Positions 27,336-35,302 of a DNA stretch of 64,000 nucleotides are shown here, piece after piece. The position numbers and the translations under genes were made by a program. Location of the stretch: positions 1 to 64,000 of the forward strand of contig CANMUN010000008.1 in the NCBI GenBank assembly GCA_947500875.1, read 5' to 3'. The notes below the pieces were generated by a model. It was not told where the DNA came from, did no database searches, and worked only from the letters and a program-made list of their open reading frames with translations. Numbering within the stretch: the stretch's first letter is position 1; each line of letters opens with the position of its first letter. The DNA is from Flavobacteriales bacterium (GTDB taxonomy: Bacteria; Bacteroidota; Bacteroidia; Flavobacteriales_D; Crocinitomicaceae).

Positions 27336-27343
27336 CAAATGTA
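27336..27343 (-). promoter_or_regulatory. -7 box TACATTTG of the MORN-fabD unit
   Basis: Exact TAnnTTTG match. The gap to ATG 27330 is 5 nt, so the leader would be about 0-5 nt. It helps choose between the tandem ATGs. Confidence 0.65.
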
Positions 27344-27409
27344 AAATTAAAATGCTTGTTTTGTTAATAAGAATCGAGAAGGGTTTAATTATTCGAAATC
27401 GAAGATTCG

Positions 27410-27417
27410 TAATTTTG
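27410..27417 (+). promoter_or_regulatory. -7 box TAATTTTG of the flavin reductase gene
   Basis: Exact TAnnTTTG match, 5 nt before ATG 27423; suggests a leaderless or nearly leaderless mRNA. Confidence 0.65.
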
Positions 27418-27422
27418 AAGGC

Positions 27423-28316
27423 ATGATAGAAATCATCCCTAAAGACATCTCGGTTCAGCGCTTGCACCATTATTTATTGGGATCTATTGGCCCAAGGCCG
27501 ATTGCCCTCGCTTCTACCATCGATGCGGCTGGGAATCCAAATTTAGCCCCTTTTAGTTTCTTTAATGTCTTTAGCGCCAATCCCCCAATCCTTATTTTTT
27601 CTCCTGCGAGATCGGGACGTACGAATAGCCTAAAAGACACCTATTTTAACGTGAAAGAAATACCCGAAGTCGTCATCAATGTGGTGAATTTCGCCATAGC
27701 AGAATCGGTTAGCCTAGCAAGTTCGCCATACGCCAAAGGCATCAGTGAGTTCGAGAAATCGGGGTTAACTCCGCTCCCCTCTCACACCGTACAACCCTTC
27801 AGGGTTAAGGAATCTCCGGTTCAATTCGAATGCAAGGTGAATCAGGTGGTTGAACTCGGCACGGAAGGGGGTGCGGGAAATCTCATCATTTGTGAAGTGC
27901 TAAAAATCCATATCGAAGAATCAATCACCGACAGCGATGGAATGATTGATACCTTAAAGATAGACCTTGTTTCCCGCATGGGAGGAGACTGGTATTGCCG
28001 CGCAAATGCCGCAAATTTATTTGAGATTAAAAAACCGATAACAACCTGTGGAATTGGATTTGATGCGCTTCCCCAAGATATTGTAAACAGCAAAGTCTTG
28101 GACACTCAAGATTTGGCTCGACTGGCAGGAATAGAGTCGCTTCCCGATGAAACAGAAGTCAATGAATACAAACTGCTTGAATTGAGCGATGTTTTCTTGT
28201 CGCTGTCCGATCACCCTTCTAAAATGGAAGAAACGCTGCATTCGATAGCAAAAGAATTATTAAAAAAGCATCTAATTAAAGAAGCTTGGTTAACTTTATT
28301 GAGCTTTAACGATTAA
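27423..28316 (+). CDS. Flavin reductase-like FMN-binding protein
   Basis: 297 residues. The N-terminal ~200 residues are an FMN-binding split barrel of the flavin reductase family: GSIGPRPIALASTIDAAGN, NLAPFSFFNVFSANPP, GRTNSLKDTYFNV. The C-terminal ~90 residues (LARLAGIESLPDETEV...) are an extension seen in Bacteroidota homologues and are helical. Such proteins reduce flavins with NAD(P)H or act as flavin oxidoreductases in the cytoplasm; the partner is unknown. The DUF3127 gene follows after 10 bp and probably shares the transcript. Confidence 0.88.
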   Translation: MIEIIPKDISVQRLHHYLLGSIGPRPIALASTIDAAGNPNLAPFSFFNVFSANPPILIFSPARSGRTNSLKDTYFNVKEIPEVVINVVNFAIAESVSLASSPYAKGISEFEKSGLTPLPSHTVQPFRVKESPVQFECKVNQVVELGTEGGAGNLIICEVLKIHIEESITDSDGMIDTLKIDLVSRMGGDWYCRANAANLFEIKKPITTCGIGFDALPQDIVNSKVLDTQDLARLAGIESLPDETEVNEYKLLELSDVFLSLSDHPSKMEETLHSIAKELLKKHLIKEAWLTLLSFND

Positions 28317-28326
28317 TTAAAATAAA

Positions 28327-28713
28327 ATGAGTCAATTTCAACTAAAAAATGTTCGAATCAAGGTAATTAACCCAACGGTTCAGGTTTCCGATAAATTTTC
28401 GAAAAGAGAATTCGTAGTTACAGATAGCAGCAATGGAAATTACCCCCAAGATATTTTGTTCCAATCCACGCAGGACAAATGTGCCCTTTTGGATTCATTT
28501 CAATTGAATGACCACGTGGATGTCTCCTTCAACATCCGCGGACGTGAATGGACCAGTCCACAGGGAGAAATTAAGTACTTTACTTCCTTGGAGGCTTGGA
28601 GAATTGAACGCGCGAGTAATGCTCCTCCTGCTCCTGAGGATTTTGGAATTCCTTCCGGCGGAGGGAGCCCCCTTGAAACCTCGAACGACGAATCGGATGA
28701 TTTACCGTTCTAA
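28327..28713 (+). CDS. DUF3127 protein with SSB-like acidic C-terminal tip
   Basis: 128 residues. Residues ~10-100 are the DUF3127 domain (FSKREFVVTDSS...YPQDILFQSTQDKCALLD...VDVSFNIRGREWTSPQGEIKYFTSLEAWRIE), which has the strand pattern of an OB fold. A Gly/Pro/Ser linker leads to the last residues ESDDLPF. That tip is nearly the same as the acidic end of bacterial SSB proteins (DDDIPF in E. coli), used to recruit repair and replication enzymes. A ssDNA- or nucleic-acid-binding role is therefore likely but inferred. It follows the flavin reductase gene; its last 4 bases overlap the convergent amidohydrolase. Confidence 0.85.
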   Translation: MSQFQLKNVRIKVINPTVQVSDKFSKREFVVTDSSNGNYPQDILFQSTQDKCALLDSFQLNDHVDVSFNIRGREWTSPQGEIKYFTSLEAWRIERASNAPPAPEDFGIPSGGGSPLETSNDESDDLPF

Positions 28714-29990
28714 TTTCTAACGTCACGGTATTTTTTCTGATACTTTAAGTATAACTCTTCCTGAAAATTCTGGGTTTCTATTACTTTACCATTGACGAGG
28801 ATGGTTGTCACGTTATTGGTCCTCATGTCGAGTGCCGGTCCGCTGGATACAAACAGCGTTGCCGACTTCCCCACTTCAATGGAACCGTATTGACTTTCGA
28901 TTCCCATGATTTCGCAGGGGGAGAGAGTTATGGATCTCAATGCTTCAAGTTCTGTTAGCCCATAGGCTTGTGCGGTTCCAGCAAGAAAGGGTAAATTTCG
29001 AGTATTCATGGCTTCCATACCGCCTGCATTTTGTAAAGCGAAAGGCACCCCCATCTTTGACAATAATGCAGGAAGACAATACGGTAAATCAATGGGATCT
29101 TCATCCCTTTCTGGGAGGCGATGCAGGCGTTCTAGCATGATGGGTATTTTCGCGTCCACGAGCCTTTGCCCTAATAAATATGCATCATTTCCACCAATAA
29201 TTACCGGATATTTTAAAGCAAATACGGAGCAAAACTCGAGAACATCCGTAAGTTGCCGAAGGTCGTTGGCATGAAAGTATGTCCGTTTGCTTCCTTTGAA
29301 ACAGTTTTTCATGGCTTCTAAGCGCAAGTCCTGATCCACGCCTTGACCTTCGGCATAGACGCTTGCAAGTTTGAAAAACTGCTGCAGCGATCTGAGCTCA
29401 TTCAGGTAGCGCTGTTCCCGATTCAAGGCGTCCTCGTCGCCGTTTCTTGGAATATTCCAAGGAGCATTAGGCCAATTGACATGAATGCCATCATCGCTTA
29501 ACACCGTCGCATCTTCCCAATTCCATCCCCCCGTGGTCATGAGCGAAGAACTACCGGAAATGTAGCCTCCCCGTGGGGTTGATTGCACCAATAACACTCC
29601 ATTCGTTTTCACGGTTTCAAGAACCTTAGACTCGGCATTAAAGGCAATCTGAGAACGAATATGAGGGTTAAAATCCCCGACCTCGTCGTAATCATTGGTG
29701 GCTCGTACGGCGTCTATTTCGGTGAGGCCCAGAGTACTATTGGCTGCAACAAACCCCGGGTATACGTGTTGGTTGGTGGCGTCAATGATGGTATCCCAAT
29801 CCTTGGCGTTGTAGGAATTGCTTAACGCATTTTTAATGGCAATGATTTTCCCATTTTCAATTTCAATGAGGCTTGAAGTAATTTCTTGGCCTTCGACCGG
29901 ATGCAAGTGCCCGTTAACCAATAAAATTCTCTGGCTATAAGAGCTCCCCAGCCATCCAAGAATCCATATTAAACACATAATTCGTTTCAT
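28710..29990 (-). CDS. Amidohydrolase-fold protein lacking the HxH metal motif
   Basis: 426 residues, signal peptide (MKRIMCLIWILGWLGSSYS). The start is ATG 29990, overlapping the stop of the upstream gene by one base (TGATG). It has the amidohydrolase frame: N-terminal beta domain (LLVNGHLHPVEGQ), YPGFVAANSTLGLTEID where active members have PG.ID.H.H, and a C-terminal ALRSITLSPCEIMGIESQYGSIEVGKSATLFVSSGPAL. The two His of the metal site are replaced by A-N, so hydrolysis by the usual mechanism is doubtful. Probably a structural or regulatory partner of the larger amidohydrolase beside it. Confidence 0.82.
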   Translation of the reverse strand: MKRIMCLIWILGWLGSSYSQRILLVNGHLHPVEGQEITSSLIEIENGKIIAIKNALSNSYNAKDWDTIIDATNQHVYPGFVAANSTLGLTEIDAVRATNDYDEVGDFNPHIRSQIAFNAESKVLETVKTNGVLLVQSTPRGGYISGSSSLMTTGGWNWEDATVLSDDGIHVNWPNAPWNIPRNGDEDALNREQRYLNELRSLQQFFKLASVYAEGQGVDQDLRLEAMKNCFKGSKRTYFHANDLRQLTDVLEFCSVFALKYPVIIGGNDAYLLGQRLVDAKIPIMLERLHRLPERDEDPIDLPYCLPALLSKMGVPFALQNAGGMEAMNTRNLPFLAGTAQAYGLTELEALRSITLSPCEIMGIESQYGSIEVGKSATLFVSSGPALDMRTNNVTTILVNGKVIETQNFQEELYLKYQKKYRDVRN

Positions 29991-32900
29991 CAATGCAGGT
30001 TTTCGTTGGAGGTTCCTTCTTCGCCCAAGGTATCACAATGGTAAAATTTCTTCTTTCGAGGAAATAGAGTCCTTTTAGCATCGCTTGTGGAGGAATTTTC
30101 GCTCATTTTCAATATCAAACGCATTTTTTCCTCGGTATTTTTGCGCTGTAATTCGGCATTGTTTTCTTCACTGTAATAGACAACGCCTTCTATCATGGTC
30201 ATTTTAACTTTGGACAAAATGGAAAGTGGGTTATCGGACCAAAGGACTAAATCGGCATCTTTACCTACGGATACGCTGCCCATTCGGTTATCAAGATGCA
30301 AGAGTTTAGCCGGGTTCAAGGTCACCGTTTTCCAAGCTTCCTCCTCGGACATTCCACCGTACTTAACGGTTTTTGCTGCTTCTTGATTGAGCCTTCGCCC
30401 CATTTCGGCATCGTCCGAATTAATTGCCACCGTAACTCCTTGCTGATGCATGAGCGCTGCATTATAAGGAATTGCATCGTTCACTTCGAATTTATATGCC
30501 CACCAATCCGCAAAGGTAGATCCTCCAACGCCGTGTGCTTTCATTTTATCCGCCACCTTATAACCTTCAAGGATATGCGTGAAAGTATTTACCTTAAATC
30601 CCATTGAATCAGCCACTTTCATAAGCATATTTACCTCACTTTGAACGTAGGAATGGCAAGAAATAAAACGCTTTGAGTCTAGAATTTCTCCGATAACCTC
30701 CAACTCAAGATCTTTCCTAGGAGCCATCGCCTCGCTTACCTTCTGCTGCCGGTATGCAGTCCATGCGGTTTGGTACGCCTTGGCCCTAAAAAAAGCATCG
30801 TAAAAGACTTGCTCCACTCCCATTCGGGTTTGGGGAAATCGGATTACGTTTCGGTCGCCCCAATTGGTCTGTTTAACATTTTCCCCTAGGGCAAACTTGA
30901 TGAACCCCGGAGCACCCTGTATTTTCATTTCTTCCGGTGTTGTACCCCACTTCAATTTAATTAAGGCCGATTGGCCTCCAATGGCATTTGCTGAACCGTG
31001 CAACAGTTGTGCCGCGGTAACTCCACCGGCCAGTTGCCGATAAATGGATATATCTTCAGGAAAAACGACGTCCCCAATGCTCACTTCGGCGGAAACCGAT
31101 TGTCCTCCTTCATTCACCCCTCGTGAAATGGCAATGTGCGAATGCTCATCAATGATTCCGCTGGTAAGATGTAGGCCTCGACCGTTCACTATCTTTGCAT
31201 CGGGTGGATAGTTGGGTTTCGTAGTCCCTACACTGGTAATAACTCCATTTTGAACCACAACATATCCCTCCTGAATTATTCCTTTACTGTCATTCGTCCA
31301 AACGGTAACGTTCTCAAAAACCGTTGTTCTTTTCGTAGGTAATTGATCATAGCCATAGGCCATATTAGGAAACCAATGGGTAGGAATGGATTCAATCGAT
31401 ATTTTTATTTTTCCCGACGTATCCGAAGTACGGAATTTGCGAATTGCCGACCATTGTCCCCAACTTCCATTTGGATAGACCAAATCTCCTTCCCAAACGC
31501 TCCCATTCCCGACAATTTTACCCCTTAGAAGGTAGGGTTCAACTTTTTCTTGATTCTTGAGGGTAAACTGCAGGTTGACATTCGTTTCAGACACCGAAAA
31601 GTTGACCGAAGTTTTCAACGTGTCGCGCTTGTAAAGTTTAAGTTTAGCATCCCAGATATCTTTCAACTCAATCAAGGAAACCGTCGGTTTTTGGGGGTTA
31701 CCGCTCACCACCATTTCGTATCGCGCGTTGCTTAAATTCAAGTTATACTTACCCAGGGTATTGGAAATAAAGGGTTTAATCACCTCGGGTTGTCCCAGAG
31801 ACCACATTTCATGTAAATCCGATTCAAAATAAAAAGGATCCTTGTTGTATACACCAAAACTTGCTAGAGCCCCGGGATTCAAGTGCCCTATCAAAGAATC
31901 TAAACCCAAGAAGGAAGCCGGGACTTGCGTCAATGCAGCAAGGACATCTTCGGGCTTTGCTCCGAGGGATATCAATTTACGGAGCGAACTCCAAACCGAG
32001 GAGGACGGGGTACTTTGAGCAGATATGGCCACGGAAAGCCCTTTATTTCTCAGCATGATGAAATTAAAAGGTGCCGACTCCCAATGTTTTAGTTCTTCAA
32101 TTGAAAGGTTACGTGCTGTGTATGGGTCATTGATGTTGTAAGGTTTGGGGAAATTCAAGGGAATCACCAAGGATGCATTGATCTCCTTGAGTTTATCGGC
32201 AATTGCGTATTCATCTCCGGTGGTTAAATACACGAACTTTTTATTAAACTCTTGTGAGAGGCGTTCAGCTCGAAGGATATCCCATTTATCGTTTACCTTG
32301 AAAAAAGATGGCAACTTATCTGCGATCATCCAGGCTTCCATGGATTGTTTTCCCAGAGGTGCATCCGTGTGCAATTTAAAGTGCTGGAGATCATAAAATC
32401 CTTGACGCAAAAGAGCAATGGAACCCATAAGCGAAGAAGGATACGTTTGTTGAGACACTCCTTTATTAAAAGAAAAGTGGGTGGTTAATTCCGTCCGAAG
32501 AACAAAATCGCTTTCTTTGGATGCGCCAATGGCAATGAGTGGTGCAATCCCTTGGACTATTCCGTCGTTTTGAATGGGGGTAACAAAGCCAAAACCCAGT
32601 TTTTTCAATTCATCGAAACGTCCATCCTTGGGATTGAGCCCCTGAACCCCTCTCACCTCGGGATGAATTGCTTCGTTCCAATAATAATCGCCTTTTTTCG
32701 CCGATTCCAACTGTGGGTAATACCCTTGATATTCGGATTTTGCGTTGCTTGCCCCCGCAACGGAATTGGTTTCAACGAAAGCGGGCACAATGGTGTAGCC
32801 TTCCCGATTTACCTCAACGTATCCGTCGGGAATTTTAATGGATTGACCAATCGCAACAATTTTTTTGTCCGATATCAGAAGGGTGGCATCCGTAAGCTTT

Positions 32901-33043
32901 TGTGAAGGGCTCACATAAACTTCGGCATGGGTGACTGCGATTTTATTGAATTCTGTAGGTGGAACACCGTTTTCTGGACGATATTGAGCGTTTAGAGCCG
33001 TACCCCAAGCTACGAAAAGACCTAGAAATAATCCAATTCTCAT
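29990..33043 (-). CDS. Large two-module amidohydrolase
   Basis: 1017 residues, signal peptide (MRIGLFLGLFVAWGTALNAQ). The first ~430 residues are a degenerate amidohydrolase module (VPAFVETNSVAGASN in place of the HxH motif). The second module, from ~575, looks active: LTSGIIDEHSHIAISRG around residue 633, CHSYVQSE, FTHILEGY, and VAINSDDAE with the catalytic Asp, ending TLNPAKLLHLDNRMGSVSVGKDADLVLWS. Such enzymes cleave amide or related bonds of imidazolonepropionase/dihydroorotase-like substrates; the substrate is unknown and the site is periplasmic. ATG 33043 lies 4 nt after a perfect -7 box. Translationally coupled to the smaller amidohydrolase. Confidence 0.88.
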   Translation of the reverse strand: MRIGLFLGLFVAWGTALNAQYRPENGVPPTEFNKIAVTHAEVYVSPSQKLTDATLLISDKKIVAIGQSIKIPDGYVEVNREGYTIVPAFVETNSVAGASNAKSEYQGYYPQLESAKKGDYYWNEAIHPEVRGVQGLNPKDGRFDELKKLGFGFVTPIQNDGIVQGIAPLIAIGASKESDFVLRTELTTHFSFNKGVSQQTYPSSLMGSIALLRQGFYDLQHFKLHTDAPLGKQSMEAWMIADKLPSFFKVNDKWDILRAERLSQEFNKKFVYLTTGDEYAIADKLKEINASLVIPLNFPKPYNINDPYTARNLSIEELKHWESAPFNFIMLRNKGLSVAISAQSTPSSSVWSSLRKLISLGAKPEDVLAALTQVPASFLGLDSLIGHLNPGALASFGVYNKDPFYFESDLHEMWSLGQPEVIKPFISNTLGKYNLNLSNARYEMVVSGNPQKPTVSLIELKDIWDAKLKLYKRDTLKTSVNFSVSETNVNLQFTLKNQEKVEPYLLRGKIVGNGSVWEGDLVYPNGSWGQWSAIRKFRTSDTSGKIKISIESIPTHWFPNMAYGYDQLPTKRTTVFENVTVWTNDSKGIIQEGYVVVQNGVITSVGTTKPNYPPDAKIVNGRGLHLTSGIIDEHSHIAISRGVNEGGQSVSAEVSIGDVVFPEDISIYRQLAGGVTAAQLLHGSANAIGGQSALIKLKWGTTPEEMKIQGAPGFIKFALGENVKQTNWGDRNVIRFPQTRMGVEQVFYDAFFRAKAYQTAWTAYRQQKVSEAMAPRKDLELEVIGEILDSKRFISCHSYVQSEVNMLMKVADSMGFKVNTFTHILEGYKVADKMKAHGVGGSTFADWWAYKFEVNDAIPYNAALMHQQGVTVAINSDDAEMGRRLNQEAAKTVKYGGMSEEEAWKTVTLNPAKLLHLDNRMGSVSVGKDADLVLWSDNPLSILSKVKMTMIEGVVYYSEENNAELQRKNTEEKMRLILKMSENSSTSDAKRTLFPRKKKFYHCDTLGEEGTSNENLH

Positions 33044-33047
33044 GTTT

Positions 33048-33055
33048 CAAAAATA
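33048..33055 (-). promoter_or_regulatory. -7 box TATTTTTG of the amidohydrolase pair
   Basis: Exact TAnnTTTG match, 4 nt before ATG 33043; predicted leaderless transcript. Confidence 0.6.
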
Positions 33056-33067
33056 AGCAATCTAAGC

Positions 33068-33739
33068 CTAACCCACATATTTTAGTGCCTCACGCTTGGC
33101 TAAACCTTTCAGCTCCTCCTCTTCCACGACCTCTTTAACCCAGTGGGGATTCCATTTTGAAACTTCGCGCAAACTCCACCCGATGGCTTTCTGGATGAAA
33201 AATTCTTGGTCCGATTTGAAGGATTGGATGAAATGCTGCAACAATGCTAAATCGGGTTCTTGGCGGTAGCGCAATTGAAAAATAAGGCACGACCGTCGAA
33301 TCCAAAATGATGGATGGTTCTCCCACACGTTCCACACCTCCTTCATTTTATCGGGAAAACGCTTTGCATACTTTCCGATCAGATTGGGGGCTATTCCATC
33401 AACCGTATCCCACCAAGATTTGTGTGTAATTAACCATTCAAAAAAATGAATATCCTCGAGCATTAGTGCTTTTACATTCCATTTCATCATCCACTCCAGT
33501 GCCAGCAATTGACATTCTCGTTGTTCCTCTTCCCAAAGCAAACGAACCAGGGACCGCTTATCCTCCTCCGATAATACATCAAGCCAGTCCTTTTTAAATG
33601 TACCTAGAATTTCTTTTCGAGGAATACTCATCACTCCATAAAAAGCGAATTGGTTTCTTAAATAATTCTCCATTTGTGTTGCTCTCAGCGGATTTCCTGC
33701 AGCATGGAGCGACGATTTTATGTGGGTTAACGCAGTCAT
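33068..33739 (-). CDS. AlkD-like DNA alkylation repair protein
   Basis: 223 residues, all helical HEAT-like repeats. The start is ATG 33739 (MTALTHIKSSLHAAG); a longer frame from 33760 would begin at a TTG inside the end of rnpB. AlkD-type glycosylases remove N3- and N7-alkylpurines; the key residues of the Bacillus cereus enzyme (Trp109, Asp113, Arg148) correspond to HKSWWDTVDGIA and SFWIRRSCLIFQLRY here, so the enzyme should be active. The gene starts only ~16 bp beyond the 3' end of rnpB. Confidence 0.9.
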   Translation of the reverse strand: MTALTHIKSSLHAAGNPLRATQMENYLRNQFAFYGVMSIPRKEILGTFKKDWLDVLSEEDKRSLVRLLWEEEQRECQLLALEWMMKWNVKALMLEDIHFFEWLITHKSWWDTVDGIAPNLIGKYAKRFPDKMKEVWNVWENHPSFWIRRSCLIFQLRYRQEPDLALLQHFIQSFKSDQEFFIQKAIGWSLREVSKWNPHWVKEVVEEEELKGLAKREALKYVG

Positions 33740-33748
33740 TATAATTTC

Positions 33749-34140
33749 AAAAAAAGGCAAATCATAAGCCGGGTTCTGTTCGTATTGTCACACGTGACGC
33801 AACTGCCTATCATTTATCTAGCACTGACGTCACCGCCAGCGTCGATCGACCTACCCTCCGGAATCGGGCGAGCAACCCTTAATGTCCAGGACATGCTCCG
33901 GTATACATGGTCTTTCAGCTCGTAAGGTTTACCCTGCCAACAACATTGCTGTTGAAGCGGTGAGCTCTTACCTCGCCTTTTCACCTTTTCCCCAACGATG
34001 CAAGCATGTTGAGGTAGTTTATTTTCTGCGGCACTTTCTGTATTCGCTTGCGCGAACCCTTCCCGTTAGGAAGTACGATGCTCTGTGCTGCCCGGACTTT
34101 CCTCCCTCCCGTAAACGGGACAGCGATAGGCCGATTTGCC
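33749..34140 (-). ncRNA. rnpB: RNase P RNA
   Basis: Catalytic RNA that matures the 5' ends of tRNAs. Read on the minus strand, the 5' part GGCAAATCGGCCTATCGC begins at 34140 and pairs with the 3' end GATTTGCC (33756-33763) to form P1. The universal GAGGAAAGTCCGGGC core lies around 34090-34104 and the conserved 3' motif ACAGAACCCGGCTTAT at 33764-33779. Total ~385 nt, normal for the class A bacterial form. A U7 run (33749-33755) after P1 can serve as terminator. The frames that cross this region are rejected as coding. The promoter box at 34145-34152 agrees with a 5' end near 34140. Confidence 0.97.
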
Positions 34141-34144
34141 GCAC

Positions 34145-34152
34145 CAAAGGTA
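34145..34152 (-). promoter_or_regulatory. -7 box TACCTTTG of rnpB
   Basis: Exact TAnnTTTG match. The RNA's 5' end, set by P1 pairing at about 34140, is 4 nt past the box, which calibrates start-site spacing in this genome. The -33 region falls within the last codons of the upstream T9SS protein gene (stop at 34156-34158). Confidence 0.8.
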
Positions 34153-34155
34153 CGA

Positions 34156-35235
34156 TTACCATTTAACTATTGGAAATTCTTTGGAGGATTGGTTGTTGTG
34201 GAGCACGATGCGGTAAACACCTTGGCTTAGGTGTTCTACATTAATGTTCAAGGCATTCGTATTCAATCCTTGTAAATTCATCACTTGCCGGCCCATGGCA
34301 TCCATGACCTCAACGTAACTTATTTGGGTATTCGATTGAATTTCCACTTCTCCTGAGCTTGGGTTTGGACCAACCTGAACGTCCATGGTAAACTCATCGA
34401 TGGACGCATCGAGTCCTAAGTAATCCTCTTGGTACTCCACTAAATTAATGTTCCCGTTAGTTTCGGTAGCTTTCATTATCCATTCATCTTCTCCGTTGGT
34501 AAACCACTCATATTCTACCCGTTGAATGGGAGGGGCACCAAACCACTGCCCTGCTCCAAAAAAGGTTTGATAAACGGAATCAATTTCATTGATGTCATGA
34601 CGAACTCTTAAGGCAGGAAAGGTGCCTTTCGGAGTAATGATGGTTCCCCAGCCATCCACGAGGGTGGTACGCTGACGGTATTGTTTGATCTTAAAATCGA
34701 TGACTGGATTAAGGTCGATGTAGGTATAGCCTCTTGAGTAGTGTGAATCGTTGTAGTTCAAAGGAAGTTTGTACCGGGTTTCAATGGTGTCTGATTTGAA
34801 CGGAACGCCTTGACCGTTAACGGCAATAGAGTACCCCAAGGAAGTGATGGAATCCGCTGTGCGTTTCGAATATTGGTTCAAATCGCTGAGTTCCACAGGA
34901 AGAAATTGGGATAATTGATCCAAGGGCAGGTCATTGGTAGGGTTAAAATAGGATGCTTGGTAATTGCTCGCGGCAATCGGGCCATAGGTTCCAAAAACCA
35001 AAAAAGAAGCAAAACCAATGGGCTTGAATTCTTTGAGGTATTGGCTGGTTGCAACCAACGAACTATAATCCCACGTAAAATTGGCACCGGTGGACATGAA
35101 ATCCAAATTACCTGCTTGGGCTTGGGAAATGCGAACGGTATCACCCGCCGTTCCGAAATCATTCACCGATAAGGTAAGCTGCGCTTCGGCACTACAACAA
35201 ATCAAAGAAATCAATACGAGTAGTTTAGTTTTCAT
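34156..35235 (-). CDS. Secreted protein with T9SS type A sorting domain
   Basis: 359 residues: signal peptide (MKTKLLVLISLICCSAEAQ), a ~255-residue unknown beta-rich domain (TLSVNDFGTAGDTV...WDYSSLVATSQY...VEYEWFTNGEDEWIMKATE), then a C-terminal Por secretion-system type A domain (VGPNPSSGEVEIQSN, SYVEVMDAMGRQVMNLQG, LSQGVYRIVLHNN, ending IVKW). The sorting domain is removed and the mature protein is released or attached to A-LPS. The function of the main domain is not recognised. It is followed directly by the rnpB promoter. Confidence 0.9.
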   Translation of the reverse strand: MKTKLLVLISLICCSAEAQLTLSVNDFGTAGDTVRISQAQAGNLDFMSTGANFTWDYSSLVATSQYLKEFKPIGFASFLVFGTYGPIAASNYQASYFNPTNDLPLDQLSQFLPVELSDLNQYSKRTADSITSLGYSIAVNGQGVPFKSDTIETRYKLPLNYNDSHYSRGYTYIDLNPVIDFKIKQYRQRTTLVDGWGTIITPKGTFPALRVRHDINEIDSVYQTFFGAGQWFGAPPIQRVEYEWFTNGEDEWIMKATETNGNINLVEYQEDYLGLDASIDEFTMDVQVGPNPSSGEVEIQSNTQISYVEVMDAMGRQVMNLQGLNTNALNINVEHLSQGVYRIVLHNNQSSKEFPIVKW

Positions 35236-35252
35236 GAAACAGAATTATCCTT

Positions 35253-35260
35253 CAAAGGTA
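35253..35260 (-). promoter_or_regulatory. -7 box TACCTTTG of the type A T9SS protein gene
   Basis: Exact TAnnTTTG match, 17 nt before ATG 35235. Confidence 0.6.
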
Positions 35261-35267
35261 CATTAAA

Positions 35268-35298
35268 TTGTAGCAAAAAATAAATTGCGGTAAATTAG
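35268..35298 (+). promoter_or_regulatory. Promoter of the helicase gene
   Basis: TTG (35268-35270), a 20-bp spacer and TAAATTAG (35291-35298, one mismatch to TAnnTTTG), 4 nt before the GTG start at 35303. Confidence 0.6.
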
Positions 35299-35302
35299 GG
35301 GC

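Noticed and set aside
33882-34166. 94-codon plus-strand frame and others inside rnpB
   Set aside because: The sequence is explained by RNase P RNA on the minus strand.
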